A stretch of DNA of 22,190 nucleotides from a virus. The stretch covers positions 1-22,190 of IMG/VR virus record IMGVR_UViG_3300044641_004353; one strand, given 5' to 3'. Positions within the stretch are counted from its first letter, which is position 1. Each line of letters starts with the position of its first letter. A program made the translations under genes and the position numbers. Of the stretch, positions 14,911 through 22,190 are shown one piece after another. Below the pieces are notes generated by a model. That model saw only the letters and a list, made by a program, of their open reading frames with translations, made no database searches and had not been told where the DNA came from.

Positions 14911-17388
14911 CTAAGTTGACCTTTGGTAAGTATAAACTATATCGGATGCTGTACCCACAATAAACATTTTCTTTTGATCTGTGCTTAGTGCAATACCGTG
15001 TGGTGCAGATTCTTGAGCACCAATACTTAAACTCTTATTATCATATGTTGCTGTAGAAATATCCCAAGCTGTTGATAGTGTATATTGATAAACCGTGTCA
15101 TTAGTGCTACCAGCAACAAGCACTTTCTTACCATCACTACTAAATGCCATTGCAAGTGGGCTGTTTTCTTGTGATGCTACCGATAAGAATTTAGACGCAT
15201 ATGTTGCTGTAGAAACATCCCAGGGTGATGATAGTGTATATTGAAATATTCTATCATTTGTAGAACCAAGAATATACATCTTGGTGCCATCATCACTAAA
15301 GGCTAGTGATTGCGGGTTGGTGTCTTGGGCAGATACGTCTTTGCTCTTAGATGCATATGTTGCTGTAGAAACATCCCATGCCGTAGAAAGTGAATACTGA
15401 TAAACGGTATCTCTATCAATACCAACAATATACATTGTATGACCTTCAGGGTGAAACTGAACCTCGCGGGGGTCTTTATCACCGGGGCCAGCATTTGACG
15501 TATTTGCAATCGATATACTTTTATTCATATAAGTTGCTGTTGATACGTCAAATGACGTTGATAATTTATATTGATATACTCTGTCATTATTTAAACCCAT
15601 AATATACATTCGTCTACCCGATGGACTAAATGTCAGACCTGTAGGTTGAGAATCTTGCGAAATAAACACGTTTGCTGATCTTAGCGTTGCTTTATCAACA
15701 CTTAATGTAATTGGTAAAATTGCTTCTTGATTATAAAGAATATTATGATTGTGTGATAGATTTGTATTAGATACAAATTGATAGCTACCAAACATCTTGG
15801 AGCCTGATGGGTGCAACACTCTCTTGACAACATCTCTATATCGATCTACAATTTCAGTAACCTTAATCAGATATGAATATTCTTGATAGAAATCATTATC
15901 TTGTAGTCTCATATTCCAGCTAAGGAATCCTTTGGTATCAATATAACGTCCTGGCTGAGTTATAACGCCCGCAATAATAGGTTTAATATCAGCATTATAT
16001 GTTGTATTTCTAATGGTAAATCGTTGATTACCACCCAAGTCAGTATTTTGATCTATTGTTGGCCCAGTGCCGCGAGAATTGACTACAATAGCATCAGCAA
16101 ATTTATCAAATGATGCATCAGATGATACTATCTCTAGGCCTGTAATTGCACCAGGTGCACGTATTGCGATGATAACAGCATCATCACCCTTAAGTCTACC
16201 AGCCTCACCAGCAAGTCCTTGCTCAAATACAATTTGATCGCGCGCCACTACGGTTGGGAGTTCAGGAACATAACCACTACCAACACTAGTGACAGAAATA
16301 GCATTAATTGTACCAGCAACGGAGTTTGAAAAGTGCAAAGATGATGCTAACGTTGATGATATATTGGCAACTGCTAAGTTTGCAAACACAGCAGCCGTAT
16401 TAGTACCAAGAGACACAAAAGTAGGGCCCGTATTAAGAAGTACGTTTGATAGCGGACCAATTTGATCTGTGTTTAAGCTAACAAATGTGGTATTAGATAG
16501 GGAAGATACTATTGCAGCCGCACCCGTTCCAGACCCACCATTTACTGATATTACGGTTTGCCCTAAACGATAACCGCTACCACCTCTATTGATACGAAAT
16601 GATACAGGCCCTCGATCATTTGTTGATGATACTCTTGCCGACGCAGTAGCACCGGATGATGTTATTACAACAGCATCACCAGATTGATGGAATGCCCCCG
16701 GGTCGACAACTTCTTCAATACCAATCAAGCTACCAAATGCTGAAGTAATTGTTGCATTGTTGCCTAAATCATCCGATACTGTTTCACCATCAACAAATGT
16801 ACCGACAACATTTTCAACAAGTAGTTCAAATAATGGGTGACCAAGAACAACTACGCGAGTAACCTTTTGTACTCTGGCCGTAGCACCTGAAACAGAGCCG
16901 ACAATATTTCTACCATCAAGATTTGTCGGTAATGTTGAATATGGGTTACCAACTCTAAGAATTGTTTCTCTCACCCATCTACCATCAGACGCTCTTAGAA
17001 TGTAATCGCCTGGGTAAACAAGTTCTATCTGCTTATTGAATAGTGCATAGAACAGAAAATCATATGAAAATTTTGACCCTCTAGTTCTATAGAAATCTCT
17101 GATATGCTTGACTAGTAATCTTTTGTCAGCCAAAACATCCTTGGGGATGTTTATCATAAACTCTCGACGAAAATATTCAACAAATGAATCTAGTGTTCGG
17201 TCTATATCTTGATAGTCAATCAAGCTGCGAGTCGCATTACCCGCCTGCCCAGACTGCTCCATAAATTCGTAATACGCTTTTAAGAACGAAACAAATCTGG
17301 GTCCTTCTTCGCGTATGAACGCAGGAAACTGCGACTCAATGAGCGGAGATAATTTTACGAAGGTTTCTTCGGCGCCTGATATTGCCAT
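14911..17388 (-). CDS. Baseplate wedge-type protein at gp7 position, with C-terminal propeller
   Basis: This 825-aa protein begins with a helical domain: LSPLIESQFPAFIREEGPRF (13-32), then YYEFMEQSG and HIRDFYRTRGSKFSYDFLFY (95-114). That start is conserved in the protein found between gp6 and gp8 of T4-like marine phages. The middle is beta-rich, with a VSGATAR...FVDGETV module at about 164-217 and more SGATASARVSS-type stretches. Residues 580-825 are five repeats, about 52 residues each, of the form S-P-x-x-x-F-S-x-D-G-x-x-M-Y-I-x-G, DxVYQYxLS and WDVSTATY; the last is truncated. This looks like a beta-propeller. T4 gp7 (1032 aa) links the wedge to its periphery, and position suggests the same job. 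Sequence alone does not show homology to gp7. The start lies 1 nt after the gp6 stop. Confidence 0.75.
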   Translation of the reverse strand: MAISGAEETFVKLSPLIESQFPAFIREEGPRFVSFLKAYYEFMEQSGQAGNATRSLIDYQDIDRTLDSFVEYFRREFMINIPKDVLADKRLLVKHIRDFYRTRGSKFSYDFLFYALFNKQIELVYPGDYILRASDGRWVRETILRVGNPYSTLPTNLDGRNIVGSVSGATARVQKVTRVVVLGHPLFELLVENVVGTFVDGETVSDDLGNNATITSAFGSLIGIEEVVDPGAFHQSGDAVVITSSGATASARVSSTNDRGPVSFRINRGGSGYRLGQTVISVNGGSGTGAAAIVSSLSNTTFVSLNTDQIGPLSNVLLNTGPTFVSLGTNTAAVFANLAVANISSTLASSLHFSNSVAGTINAISVTSVGSGYVPELPTVVARDQIVFEQGLAGEAGRLKGDDAVIIAIRAPGAITGLEIVSSDASFDKFADAIVVNSRGTGPTIDQNTDLGGNQRFTIRNTTYNADIKPIIAGVITQPGRYIDTKGFLSWNMRLQDNDFYQEYSYLIKVTEIVDRYRDVVKRVLHPSGSKMFGSYQFVSNTNLSHNHNILYNQEAILPITLSVDKATLRSANVFISQDSQPTGLTFSPSGRRMYIMGLNNDRVYQYKLSTSFDVSTATYMNKSISIANTSNAGPGDKDPREVQFHPEGHTMYIVGIDRDTVYQYSLSTAWDVSTATYASKSKDVSAQDTNPQSLAFSDDGTKMYILGSTNDRIFQYTLSSPWDVSTATYASKFLSVASQENSPLAMAFSSDGKKVLVAGSTNDTVYQYTLSTAWDISTATYDNKSLSIGAQESAPHGIALSTDQKKMFIVGTASDIVYTYQRST
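14914..15651 (-). repeat. Five tandem propeller repeats, 156-nt period
   Basis: The repeats encode residues 580-825 of the 825-aa protein. The unit length is 58, 52, 52, 52 and 32 residues; the first has an insertion rich in Asn and Gly. The DNA period of 156 nt is visible as the recurring plus-strand string atgttgctgtagaaa near 15046, 15202 and 15358. Confidence 0.85.
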
Positions 17389-17389
17389 G

Positions 17390-19234
17390 TTAGAATGTCG
17401 TCAGCTGTGATATTGAAGTTGCGCCCAGAGTCGCACTATTACCAACTGTGCTAACACTATCAAGGCGAGCATCAATAGACCCAGTGTTATCATTTATAAG
17501 TGTTATTTTTGCACCAGCTATTAGTAATATTTGATTGCGAATCGGTGTGACGTTATAATCATCAAGCTCAACACGAACATCAATTTCACCAGTTGGTACT
17601 GATGTAGGTTGAAATGCGTTTAGTGTTATCAAACCAGTCATATAATCTATTGTGCCTACATTCTTGATGTAAGTTCTTGTGCCCTGTGACACGTAGTAGG
17701 CACGAACATTACCATTACCGTCATCATCTAAGAAAGCAGTAAACCCATTTATGGTAAATGATGTTGATGACGTTGCTGTTAAATACCCATCGCTCGGGTG
17801 ATATATCATTCGATTAAATGATATGCGATATGTGTTTGATTGCGTAGTTGACGGCAAGAATTTCTTTTGAGCTTCAATTTTAGCCGTGCTTGATACTATC
17901 GAATCTTCAGCCGAATCGATTGAATCCAAAAATCTAGAATATCTAAACTTACCTTCAAATCGATTCAGATTTGTTGATTCATATGCTATGACTTTATTAG
18001 CAACGCGAACAGCAATTTCAGATGGTTGCAATGTGGTTAAGAGCGGGTCATATCTGACAATCAATGTTGGTACAACATAGAGATATGTTGGGTCAACAAT
18101 TTCTAGATCAATAGATTGCACATTATATGGCTTAATGCTTAATTTAATACGCTCTTTTCGATTTGTTGATACGAGAGTCCCAACCTTAGGCTTCACGCAA
18201 GCGTAGACTTTACCAAATATCGGTGGATCATTTTCTTCACCACCCCAAACATTGACAGCCGACAGATCAGGGTTATCGCGCAGAATAATTCTCTTATAAT
18301 CTTCTCTGGTCACCGCACGATTTTGAGTTTCATAAAGTCTCGGTGCATTAAATCTAATAGATTCTATTGATTCAATCTCCGCACCACCTGTTGCACGCTC
18401 AACAGTTGTGAGGGTAAAGCTACTCTGCCCACCAACTGTGCTTACGGCTGTAAAGTTATTTGCACCGTTTGCTCTTGTACCATTTGTAACTCGGTACGAC
18501 ACTGCAACTGTGCTGTTAAATGCGGGCTTCTTACCAAGAACATTGTCACCAAAGCTAATTTTGTATAGCTTGTTACGATCAGGTTCTATGAAGAAAACTC
18601 TTGATGTTGAATTGACAGTTCTTAAATCGGATGCCTGCGTGTATGTTAGTGTATTACCCGAAGTTGTGACAGAGACAGTTATGCTTGATGTATCTGTATT
18701 TGCGTTAGGTAATACAAATGCGGTATTGGCAGCAGAAAACAAGAATCTATGCGTTAGCGGCACACCTTCTGTTATCTGTATGAAACCGTTAAATCTATTT
18801 GAAGAATTTGCAGTTATTGGGTATGACTGTGGCGTAACAAATGTGTATGATACACCATTAACCGTTGCTCTAAATTGTGTATTTTTAGCAATGTTAATCG
18901 TGCGAAACGTTGAATTTGCGGGCGTGGTAAATGATACACGCACATTAGCTGTTGGTCCGCGTGTTGAAGTTGGTAGATACCCAAGCAGCTTCGCGCGCGA
19001 TACAACGTTGTCGTAAATCTGTGCGGTATCAAGAAATGCTTCATTTGCTGCCATGTTTGCATAGAATGCATTGTAATACGTGTTATACGCTAGAAGATCG
19101 ATGAGTGTACCGATAGCCGAATCTTCAAAATCGAAATCTGCAAAATCTGGCTTACCCGCGATAAAGTTTCTCAGATTTAGTCTGATGGTATCAAAGTCTA
19201 GCCCAGTTACTGTGATTGCACTATTTGCTACCAT
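17390..19234 (-). CDS. 6: Baseplate wedge protein gp6-like
   Basis: This 614-aa protein (T4 gp6 is 660 aa) is of the gp6/BaseplateJ-like type. The N-terminus has TGLDFDTIRLNLRNFI (10-25), FEDSAIGTLIDLLAYNTYYN (41-60) and NMAANEAFLDTA (65-76). The core near residues 305-345 has the strongly kept TREDYKRIILRDNPDLSAVN and WGGEENDPP with GKVYACVKP after it. gp6 dimers form the continuous ring that holds the baseplate wedges together and drives the hexagon-to-star change. Its ATG overlaps the gp25 stop in TAATG, so translation is probably coupled. It ends 1 nt before the next gene. The order gp25-gp6 is common in T4-like marine phages. Confidence 0.9.
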   Translation of the reverse strand: MVANSAITVTGLDFDTIRLNLRNFIAGKPDFADFDFEDSAIGTLIDLLAYNTYYNAFYANMAANEAFLDTAQIYDNVVSRAKLLGYLPTSTRGPTANVRVSFTTPANSTFRTINIAKNTQFRATVNGVSYTFVTPQSYPITANSSNRFNGFIQITEGVPLTHRFLFSAANTAFVLPNANTDTSSITVSVTTSGNTLTYTQASDLRTVNSTSRVFFIEPDRNKLYKISFGDNVLGKKPAFNSTVAVSYRVTNGTRANGANNFTAVSTVGGQSSFTLTTVERATGGAEIESIESIRFNAPRLYETQNRAVTREDYKRIILRDNPDLSAVNVWGGEENDPPIFGKVYACVKPKVGTLVSTNRKERIKLSIKPYNVQSIDLEIVDPTYLYVVPTLIVRYDPLLTTLQPSEIAVRVANKVIAYESTNLNRFEGKFRYSRFLDSIDSAEDSIVSSTAKIEAQKKFLPSTTQSNTYRISFNRMIYHPSDGYLTATSSTSFTINGFTAFLDDDGNGNVRAYYVSQGTRTYIKNVGTIDYMTGLITLNAFQPTSVPTGEIDVRVELDDYNVTPIRNQILLIAGAKITLINDNTGSIDARLDSVSTVGNSATLGATSISQLTTF

Positions 19235-19632
19235 TAGCGTATGGCCTCCAATGTCAACGAGACGGTAGCTGGTGCCTCTGAATTTCTAACTGAAAAAGAA
19301 ATATTTACTTTTAAATTGTTGCTGTCGGGTTCTGCATCAACACCAACGCCAAGTAATGTTGCTCTTTCTTCGTATGATTTGATGGCATAATCAACATCAG
19401 ATTTTATATTCATTTCGATTGCGGGGTCCATCAAATCGAAAAGACGATATTTTATGTCAGACCCAAATAGTGGTCTAAAGGGTCTTTCGCCTCTGTCAGT
19501 AAGAATAAGAGACTTAACAGCTTGCTTCACGGCGTCAGAATTCTTACGCATAATAAGCTTACCAGTAACCGGATGCATCTTCATATTAAGATCGAAATCT
19601 TTATATACTGGGGTTTTTATAGCACCGGCCAT
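19234..19632 (-). CDS. 25: Baseplate wedge protein gp25-like
   Basis: At 132 aa this is the same length as T4 gp25. It carries the GPW/gp25 signature: DAVKQAVKSLILTDRGERPF (33-52) followed by RPLFGSDIKYRLFDLMDP. In contractile tails gp25 sits in the wedge core next to gp6 and gp53 and is the point from which the sheath polymerises. Its old lysozyme annotation in T4 is not supported by any catalytic motif here. The ATG at 19632 has GGAGAG about 5 nt upstream and a late-promoter octamer 21 nt away. It is followed without a gap by gp6. Confidence 0.92.
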   Translation of the reverse strand: MAGAIKTPVYKDFDLNMKMHPVTGKLIMRKNSDAVKQAVKSLILTDRGERPFRPLFGSDIKYRLFDLMDPAIEMNIKSDVDYAIKSYEERATLLGVGVDAEPDSNNLKVNISFSVRNSEAPATVSLTLEAIR

Positions 19633-19653
19633 GTAAGCTCTCCGTTTCTGGCA

Positions 19654-19661
19654 TATTTATC
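19654..19661 (-). promoter_or_regulatory. T4-type late promoter for gp25-gp6
   Basis: The minus strand reads GATAAATA, an exact NATAAATA match, in the 44-nt gap between the 270-aa gene and gp25. It ends 21 nt before the gp25 ATG and probably drives gp25, gp6 and the next gene. Confidence 0.75.
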
Positions 19662-19676
19662 AAGATTGTAAATGAA

Positions 19677-20489
19677 TTATCGACCGGAGAGCAAATCACT
19701 AATTCTATTTTGTATATCACCCATCTGCTGAGTTAATGATTCTCTAGCTTCAGGTGAGCTTTCAAAATTTCTCTGCAATGACAGTCTATATCTTTCGACT
19801 GTCAGTTGTTCTACCTGTTGACGACGAAGATTAGCTAAAGTTGTTTCAACTTGTGTGGGTGTAGCATCAGCTACGCCAGCTGGTGCGGGTAATTGTTCTC
19901 TAGTTATTGCAGACTGCGCAGCGGTTGACGTATTAGGTGATGATTCAACTTCAGGTGCAGCGGGGATGGGTTCTGGTGGTGGTGCAGCTTCAGCTGGTTG
20001 ATTTGACGGTGGGTGATTTGCTGGCTGTTCGGCAGCTGTCGCAGACGCTTGACATATGCTTACGCCAGATAATAGATTGTTCAATAGCCCATTCAAGTCA
20101 ATGTTTGGGAACAATAACTGTATTCTAAGATATTGTGACAAAAACCCAACAGGGTCATTTATTAATCGAACAAGTGACGCAATTTCCTGTTCAACTTGAT
20201 TGGCTAAACTGCGCACTGGACCTAAAACATTTGATATGGCAGATGATACAACGGCCGTCACCTGTGCAGTCATCAAAGCTGGAAGATTTTGAACAAACGC
20301 AACGATATCGGTTGCGGTTTGTACTGCATTATTGATAGCAGTAGTTGCGGTGTTTATTGCTGATCTAACCTCAGATAGAGCAGAGCCAACACCACAACCA
20401 GATGTGATAGCTTGCTGAGCAGAATTTATTATTGAAGGGTTAGATACTAATGCATTTTGGATTTCTTGAGGTGATGATGGTATTGTCAT
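19677..20489 (-). CDS. Unrecognised helical virion-type protein between gp5 and gp25
   Basis: I do not recognise this 270-aa protein. Residues 1-145 are predicted helical by composition, with Ala/Asn/Val/Thr-rich amphipathic stretches (AINTATTAINNAVQ at 44-57) and a more hydrophobic part FLSQYLRIQLLF (116-127). Residues 150-205 are a Pro/Ala/Glu-rich flexible linker. Residues 212-270 form a charged helix likely to coil (LANLRRQQVEQLTVERYRLS). Its ATG overlaps the gp5 stop in ATGA, so it is probably made together with gp5. There is no signal peptide. The context suggests a hub-associated structural or assembly factor. No late promoter and only a weak Shine-Dalgarno precede it. Confidence 0.65.
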   Translation of the reverse strand: MTIPSSPQEIQNALVSNPSIINSAQQAITSGCGVGSALSEVRSAINTATTAINNAVQTATDIVAFVQNLPALMTAQVTAVVSSAISNVLGPVRSLANQVEQEIASLVRLINDPVGFLSQYLRIQLLFPNIDLNGLLNNLLSGVSICQASATAAEQPANHPPSNQPAEAAPPPEPIPAAPEVESSPNTSTAAQSAITREQLPAPAGVADATPTQVETTLANLRRQQVEQLTVERYRLSLQRNFESSPEARESLTQQMGDIQNRISDLLSGR

Positions 20490-21724
20490 GGGTTAAGATC
20501 AATCCTTGAGCCTTTAATTGTAGTTGGGCCAGGTGACCCAGCTGTCAAAGAGGATTTACCTGCAATAGACGCATCGCCACCAGAACCAATATCAATATCA
20601 CCCGCAGACACTTGTGTCATCTTACCAATAGATGCAGTCAAGACAGTGCCGCTAATGATATTTGTTACATTACCACCTGCGGTATAATCGTGCGTAGATG
20701 CATAATTTTCTGATACTGTACCACCAACACCTCTAACTCTGTTGCCACCAACAGTCTTTGAATCGTTAGTGTTAATTTGAGTTACAGATGAACCAATAAC
20801 TTCAGTTTCTTGATTGCCTTCTATCTTAGATGTCATATTACCAACAACATGCAAGTGATAATTACCCATTACTTCCTGAATCATATTACCATCGACTCGC
20901 ACGCGCGCGTCACCTTGAATAGTGACACTACATTCACCAAATATCATTACCTTCTTATCTTTTACGACAATCTCATAATCGTCACCAACTATTCTTGTTA
21001 CCCTAGTACCATCATCCATTATTTCTCTGTTGGTACCTGATGCATGATATTCGTGTATGCGTCGAGCACCGTTAGTGTCGTCAACTTCAAAGATATGCCC
21101 AGATTCAGTAGTGCGAACGTGATTGAATGGGTATAGTGGTGGAGTTGTCGTTGCGTGTAATTCGGGTTGACTCCAAGTTGGCGTCTCATATGTCGCAGCT
21201 GACTCATCATATGAAACAGATGATGTTGCCCGTATTGCTGCTTCAGGTACGCTTGTTAGACGAGTTGCCATACGATCAATCGTATTGACATTACCCATGT
21301 ATTCTTGCCCACCTGCAGCCAGTGCAGATGTATCAGGTATACCTTGTGCTAGTGGGTATGTACCGTATGGGTCATTGAACCCCTCAGTAGAAGAAGGACC
21401 ATCACCAGAAACACCATGAAACGACCCCATGACCATTGGGCTTTGTGCTTTATTACCGTCTAGAAAGAAACCGACTACCCACGAACCTTCAACAAGACCT
21501 GTTGGTGAGCTACCAATGCCGCTTGTAGATGCTGAAGAAGTCGGGACCATGACTTGTGCCCAAGGTAATGATTCTTTTGGTAATTCAGTTTTGTTGGGTG
21601 TGTGCCAACCAAAGCATCTAACGCGAACACGACCAACTCTTAGCGGGTCATTGCGATCTTCGACAATACCCATAAACCAAGTAAAGCCATTTGTGCCTAG
21701 CCATTCATCATCACGTACCGGCAT
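20486..21724 (-). CDS. 5: Baseplate hub/spike protein gp5-like, no lysozyme domain
   Basis: This 412-aa protein has an N-terminal OB-fold with FTWFMGIVEDRNDPLRVGRV (14-33), LPWAQVMVP (53-61) and LVEGSWVVGFFLDGN (77-91). A linker rich in Tyr, Pro and Thr follows (106-200). The C-terminal part (about 205-405) has short repeated strands such as GNMIQEVMGNYHLHVVGNM and GDIDIGSGGDASIAGK, typical of the triple beta-helix needle of gp5/VgrG spikes. It ends IDLNP. T4 gp5 (575 aa) carries a lysozyme domain between these parts; here there is no room or motif for it. The spike punctures the outer membrane. The ATG at 21724 has GGGAG 7 nt upstream, and the gene sits right after a hub-like gene. Confidence 0.88.
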   Translation of the reverse strand: MPVRDDEWLGTNGFTWFMGIVEDRNDPLRVGRVRVRCFGWHTPNKTELPKESLPWAQVMVPTSSASTSGIGSSPTGLVEGSWVVGFFLDGNKAQSPMVMGSFHGVSGDGPSSTEGFNDPYGTYPLAQGIPDTSALAAGGQEYMGNVNTIDRMATRLTSVPEAAIRATSSVSYDESAATYETPTWSQPELHATTTPPLYPFNHVRTTESGHIFEVDDTNGARRIHEYHASGTNREIMDDGTRVTRIVGDDYEIVVKDKKVMIFGECSVTIQGDARVRVDGNMIQEVMGNYHLHVVGNMTSKIEGNQETEVIGSSVTQINTNDSKTVGGNRVRGVGGTVSENYASTHDYTAGGNVTNIISGTVLTASIGKMTQVSAGDIDIGSGGDASIAGKSSLTAGSPGPTTIKGSRIDLNP

Positions 21725-21727
21725 ATA

Positions 21728-22190
21728 CTATCTCCCATCGACTGGCTGAGAATAAGAATCCTTGACACATTCTAGCGCAGTACCATAACGCAACCCTCGC
21801 GGACCTACTCTATGAGCCAAAGCAACTATGAGATATTTACCACCCGAAAATCCATCTGTTTGTCTGCGCCTAAGTGAGCTTTCACCTGACTGCGGTATTC
21901 TAATTTCAATCGTATCACCAACAGATAAGTTACTATCACCATGCACAAGTATTTTTGTTACGTGCGACATAAGCTCAGCTTTTGATGCAGTTTCCGCAGC
22001 CAAAAACTCTTGTCTGCGCCGAAACACGTTTTGTGAATCAGTATCTCTTTCTGTCACAAACGGTATAGTGCCGCGATATGAATTAGATACTATAAATTTT
22101 TCGCGTGATATTGAAGAGCCAAATGTTTGAGATGATTGAGGTGACAATTTTGGGTTAGAAGATGAATGATCATAGCTTGCAAAATCTCGA
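21728..22190 (-). CDS. Baseplate hub protein, gp27-like C-terminus (5' end cut by window edge)
   Basis: The frame stays open from the stop at 21728 to the right edge, about 154 codons, so the start lies outside. An in-frame TTG at 22147 is not a convincing start, because the same frame continues upstream with a plausible polar stretch and no Shine-Dalgarno is near. The C-terminal 90 residues contain LSVGDTIEIRIPQSG, then GGKYLIVALAHRV and YGTALECVKDSY. This layout (a Gly-Asp turn, beta strand, then KYLI...H and a final strand) is that of the last domain of hub proteins of the gp27/gpD type, which cap the tail tube and hold the spike. It directly precedes gp5, its expected partner. The assignment is by motif and position. 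Confidence 0.65.
   Translation of the reverse strand, partial: RDFASYDHSSSNPKLSPQSSQTFGSSISREKFIVSNSYRGTIPFVTERDTDSQNVFRRRQEFLAAETASKAELMSHVTKILVHGDSNLSVGDTIEIRIPQSGESSLRRRQTDGFSGGKYLIVALAHRVGPRGLRYGTALECVKDSYSQPVDGR

Noticed and set aside
17490-17497. TATAAATG on the minus strand as a late promoter
   Set aside because: It lies inside gp6 with no gene start close downstream and has a mismatch.
18408-19016. A 202-codon open frame on the plus strand
   Set aside because: It lies wholly opposite the gp6 gene, whose motifs are unmistakable. It has no Shine-Dalgarno context and its translation has no recognisable features.
19234-19632. A lysozyme role for gp25
   Set aside because: This is an old label for the T4 protein; no catalytic lysozyme motif is present and the family is structural.
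22145-22147. TTG as the start of the right-edge hub gene
   Set aside because: The frame stays open beyond it to the window edge and no ribosome-binding site precedes it, so the gene is best read as truncated.

Overview
This 22.2-kb window reads as part of the late (virion) gene region of a T4-like marine myovirus, of the kind that infects cyanobacteria or marine alphaproteobacteria. Three things support this: the order baseplate hub, gp5, gp25, gp6, a gp7-position protein, gp8, giant structural protein, fibres, then a gp13-like neck protein; T4-type late promoters (NATAAATA); and the family signatures visible in the translations. The host cannot be fixed from sequence. A holin resembling the 3-TM holin of alphaproteobacterial gene transfer agents hints at an alphaproteobacterium, but only weakly. 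All genes but one lie on the minus strand, so the reading direction is right to left.

Region by region, in transcription order. (1) 22190-19234: the C-terminal part of a baseplate hub protein (gp27-like, open at the window edge), a lysozyme-less gp5 spike, an unrecognised 270-aa helical protein, and gp25. (2) 19234-13308: wedge proteins gp6, an 825-aa gp7-position protein ending in a five-repeat beta-propeller, and gp8. (3) 13292-6901: a giant 2058-aa structural protein and a 72-aa coiled-coil protein. (4) 6900-4738: two fibre-like proteins, the second ending in 26 in-phase aromatic tetrapeptides, and a small conserved hypothetical protein. (5) 4769-1417: an AT-rich enzyme island with three putative glycosyltransferases, a 2OG-Fe(II) oxygenase-like protein and a degenerate methyltransferase-like protein. 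One glycosyltransferase (2799-3422) is inverted onto the plus strand. (6) 1359-579: a two-TM protein and a 3-TM holin. (7) 546-1: a gp13-like neck protein running off the left edge.

How it fits together: gp5 and the hub form the central spike. gp25, gp6, the 825-aa protein and gp8 build the wedges. The giant protein and the fibres probably form the baseplate periphery and host-contact apparatus, in the place of T4 gp9-gp12. The enzyme island sits directly after the fibres and could modify the fibres or the host surface; this is inference. The holin times lysis. Genes are packed with ATGA or TAATG couplings, and exact late-promoter octamers lie 21-22 nt upstream of gp25, gp8 and gp13.

The most distinctive items are the aromatic tetrapeptide fibre, the propeller fused to a wedge protein, and the inverted glycosyltransferase whose ribosome-binding site is shared with its divergent paralogue in one 10-bp palindrome. 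No stretch over 300 bases lacks a gene, and I saw no tRNA, CRISPR or insertion sequence.
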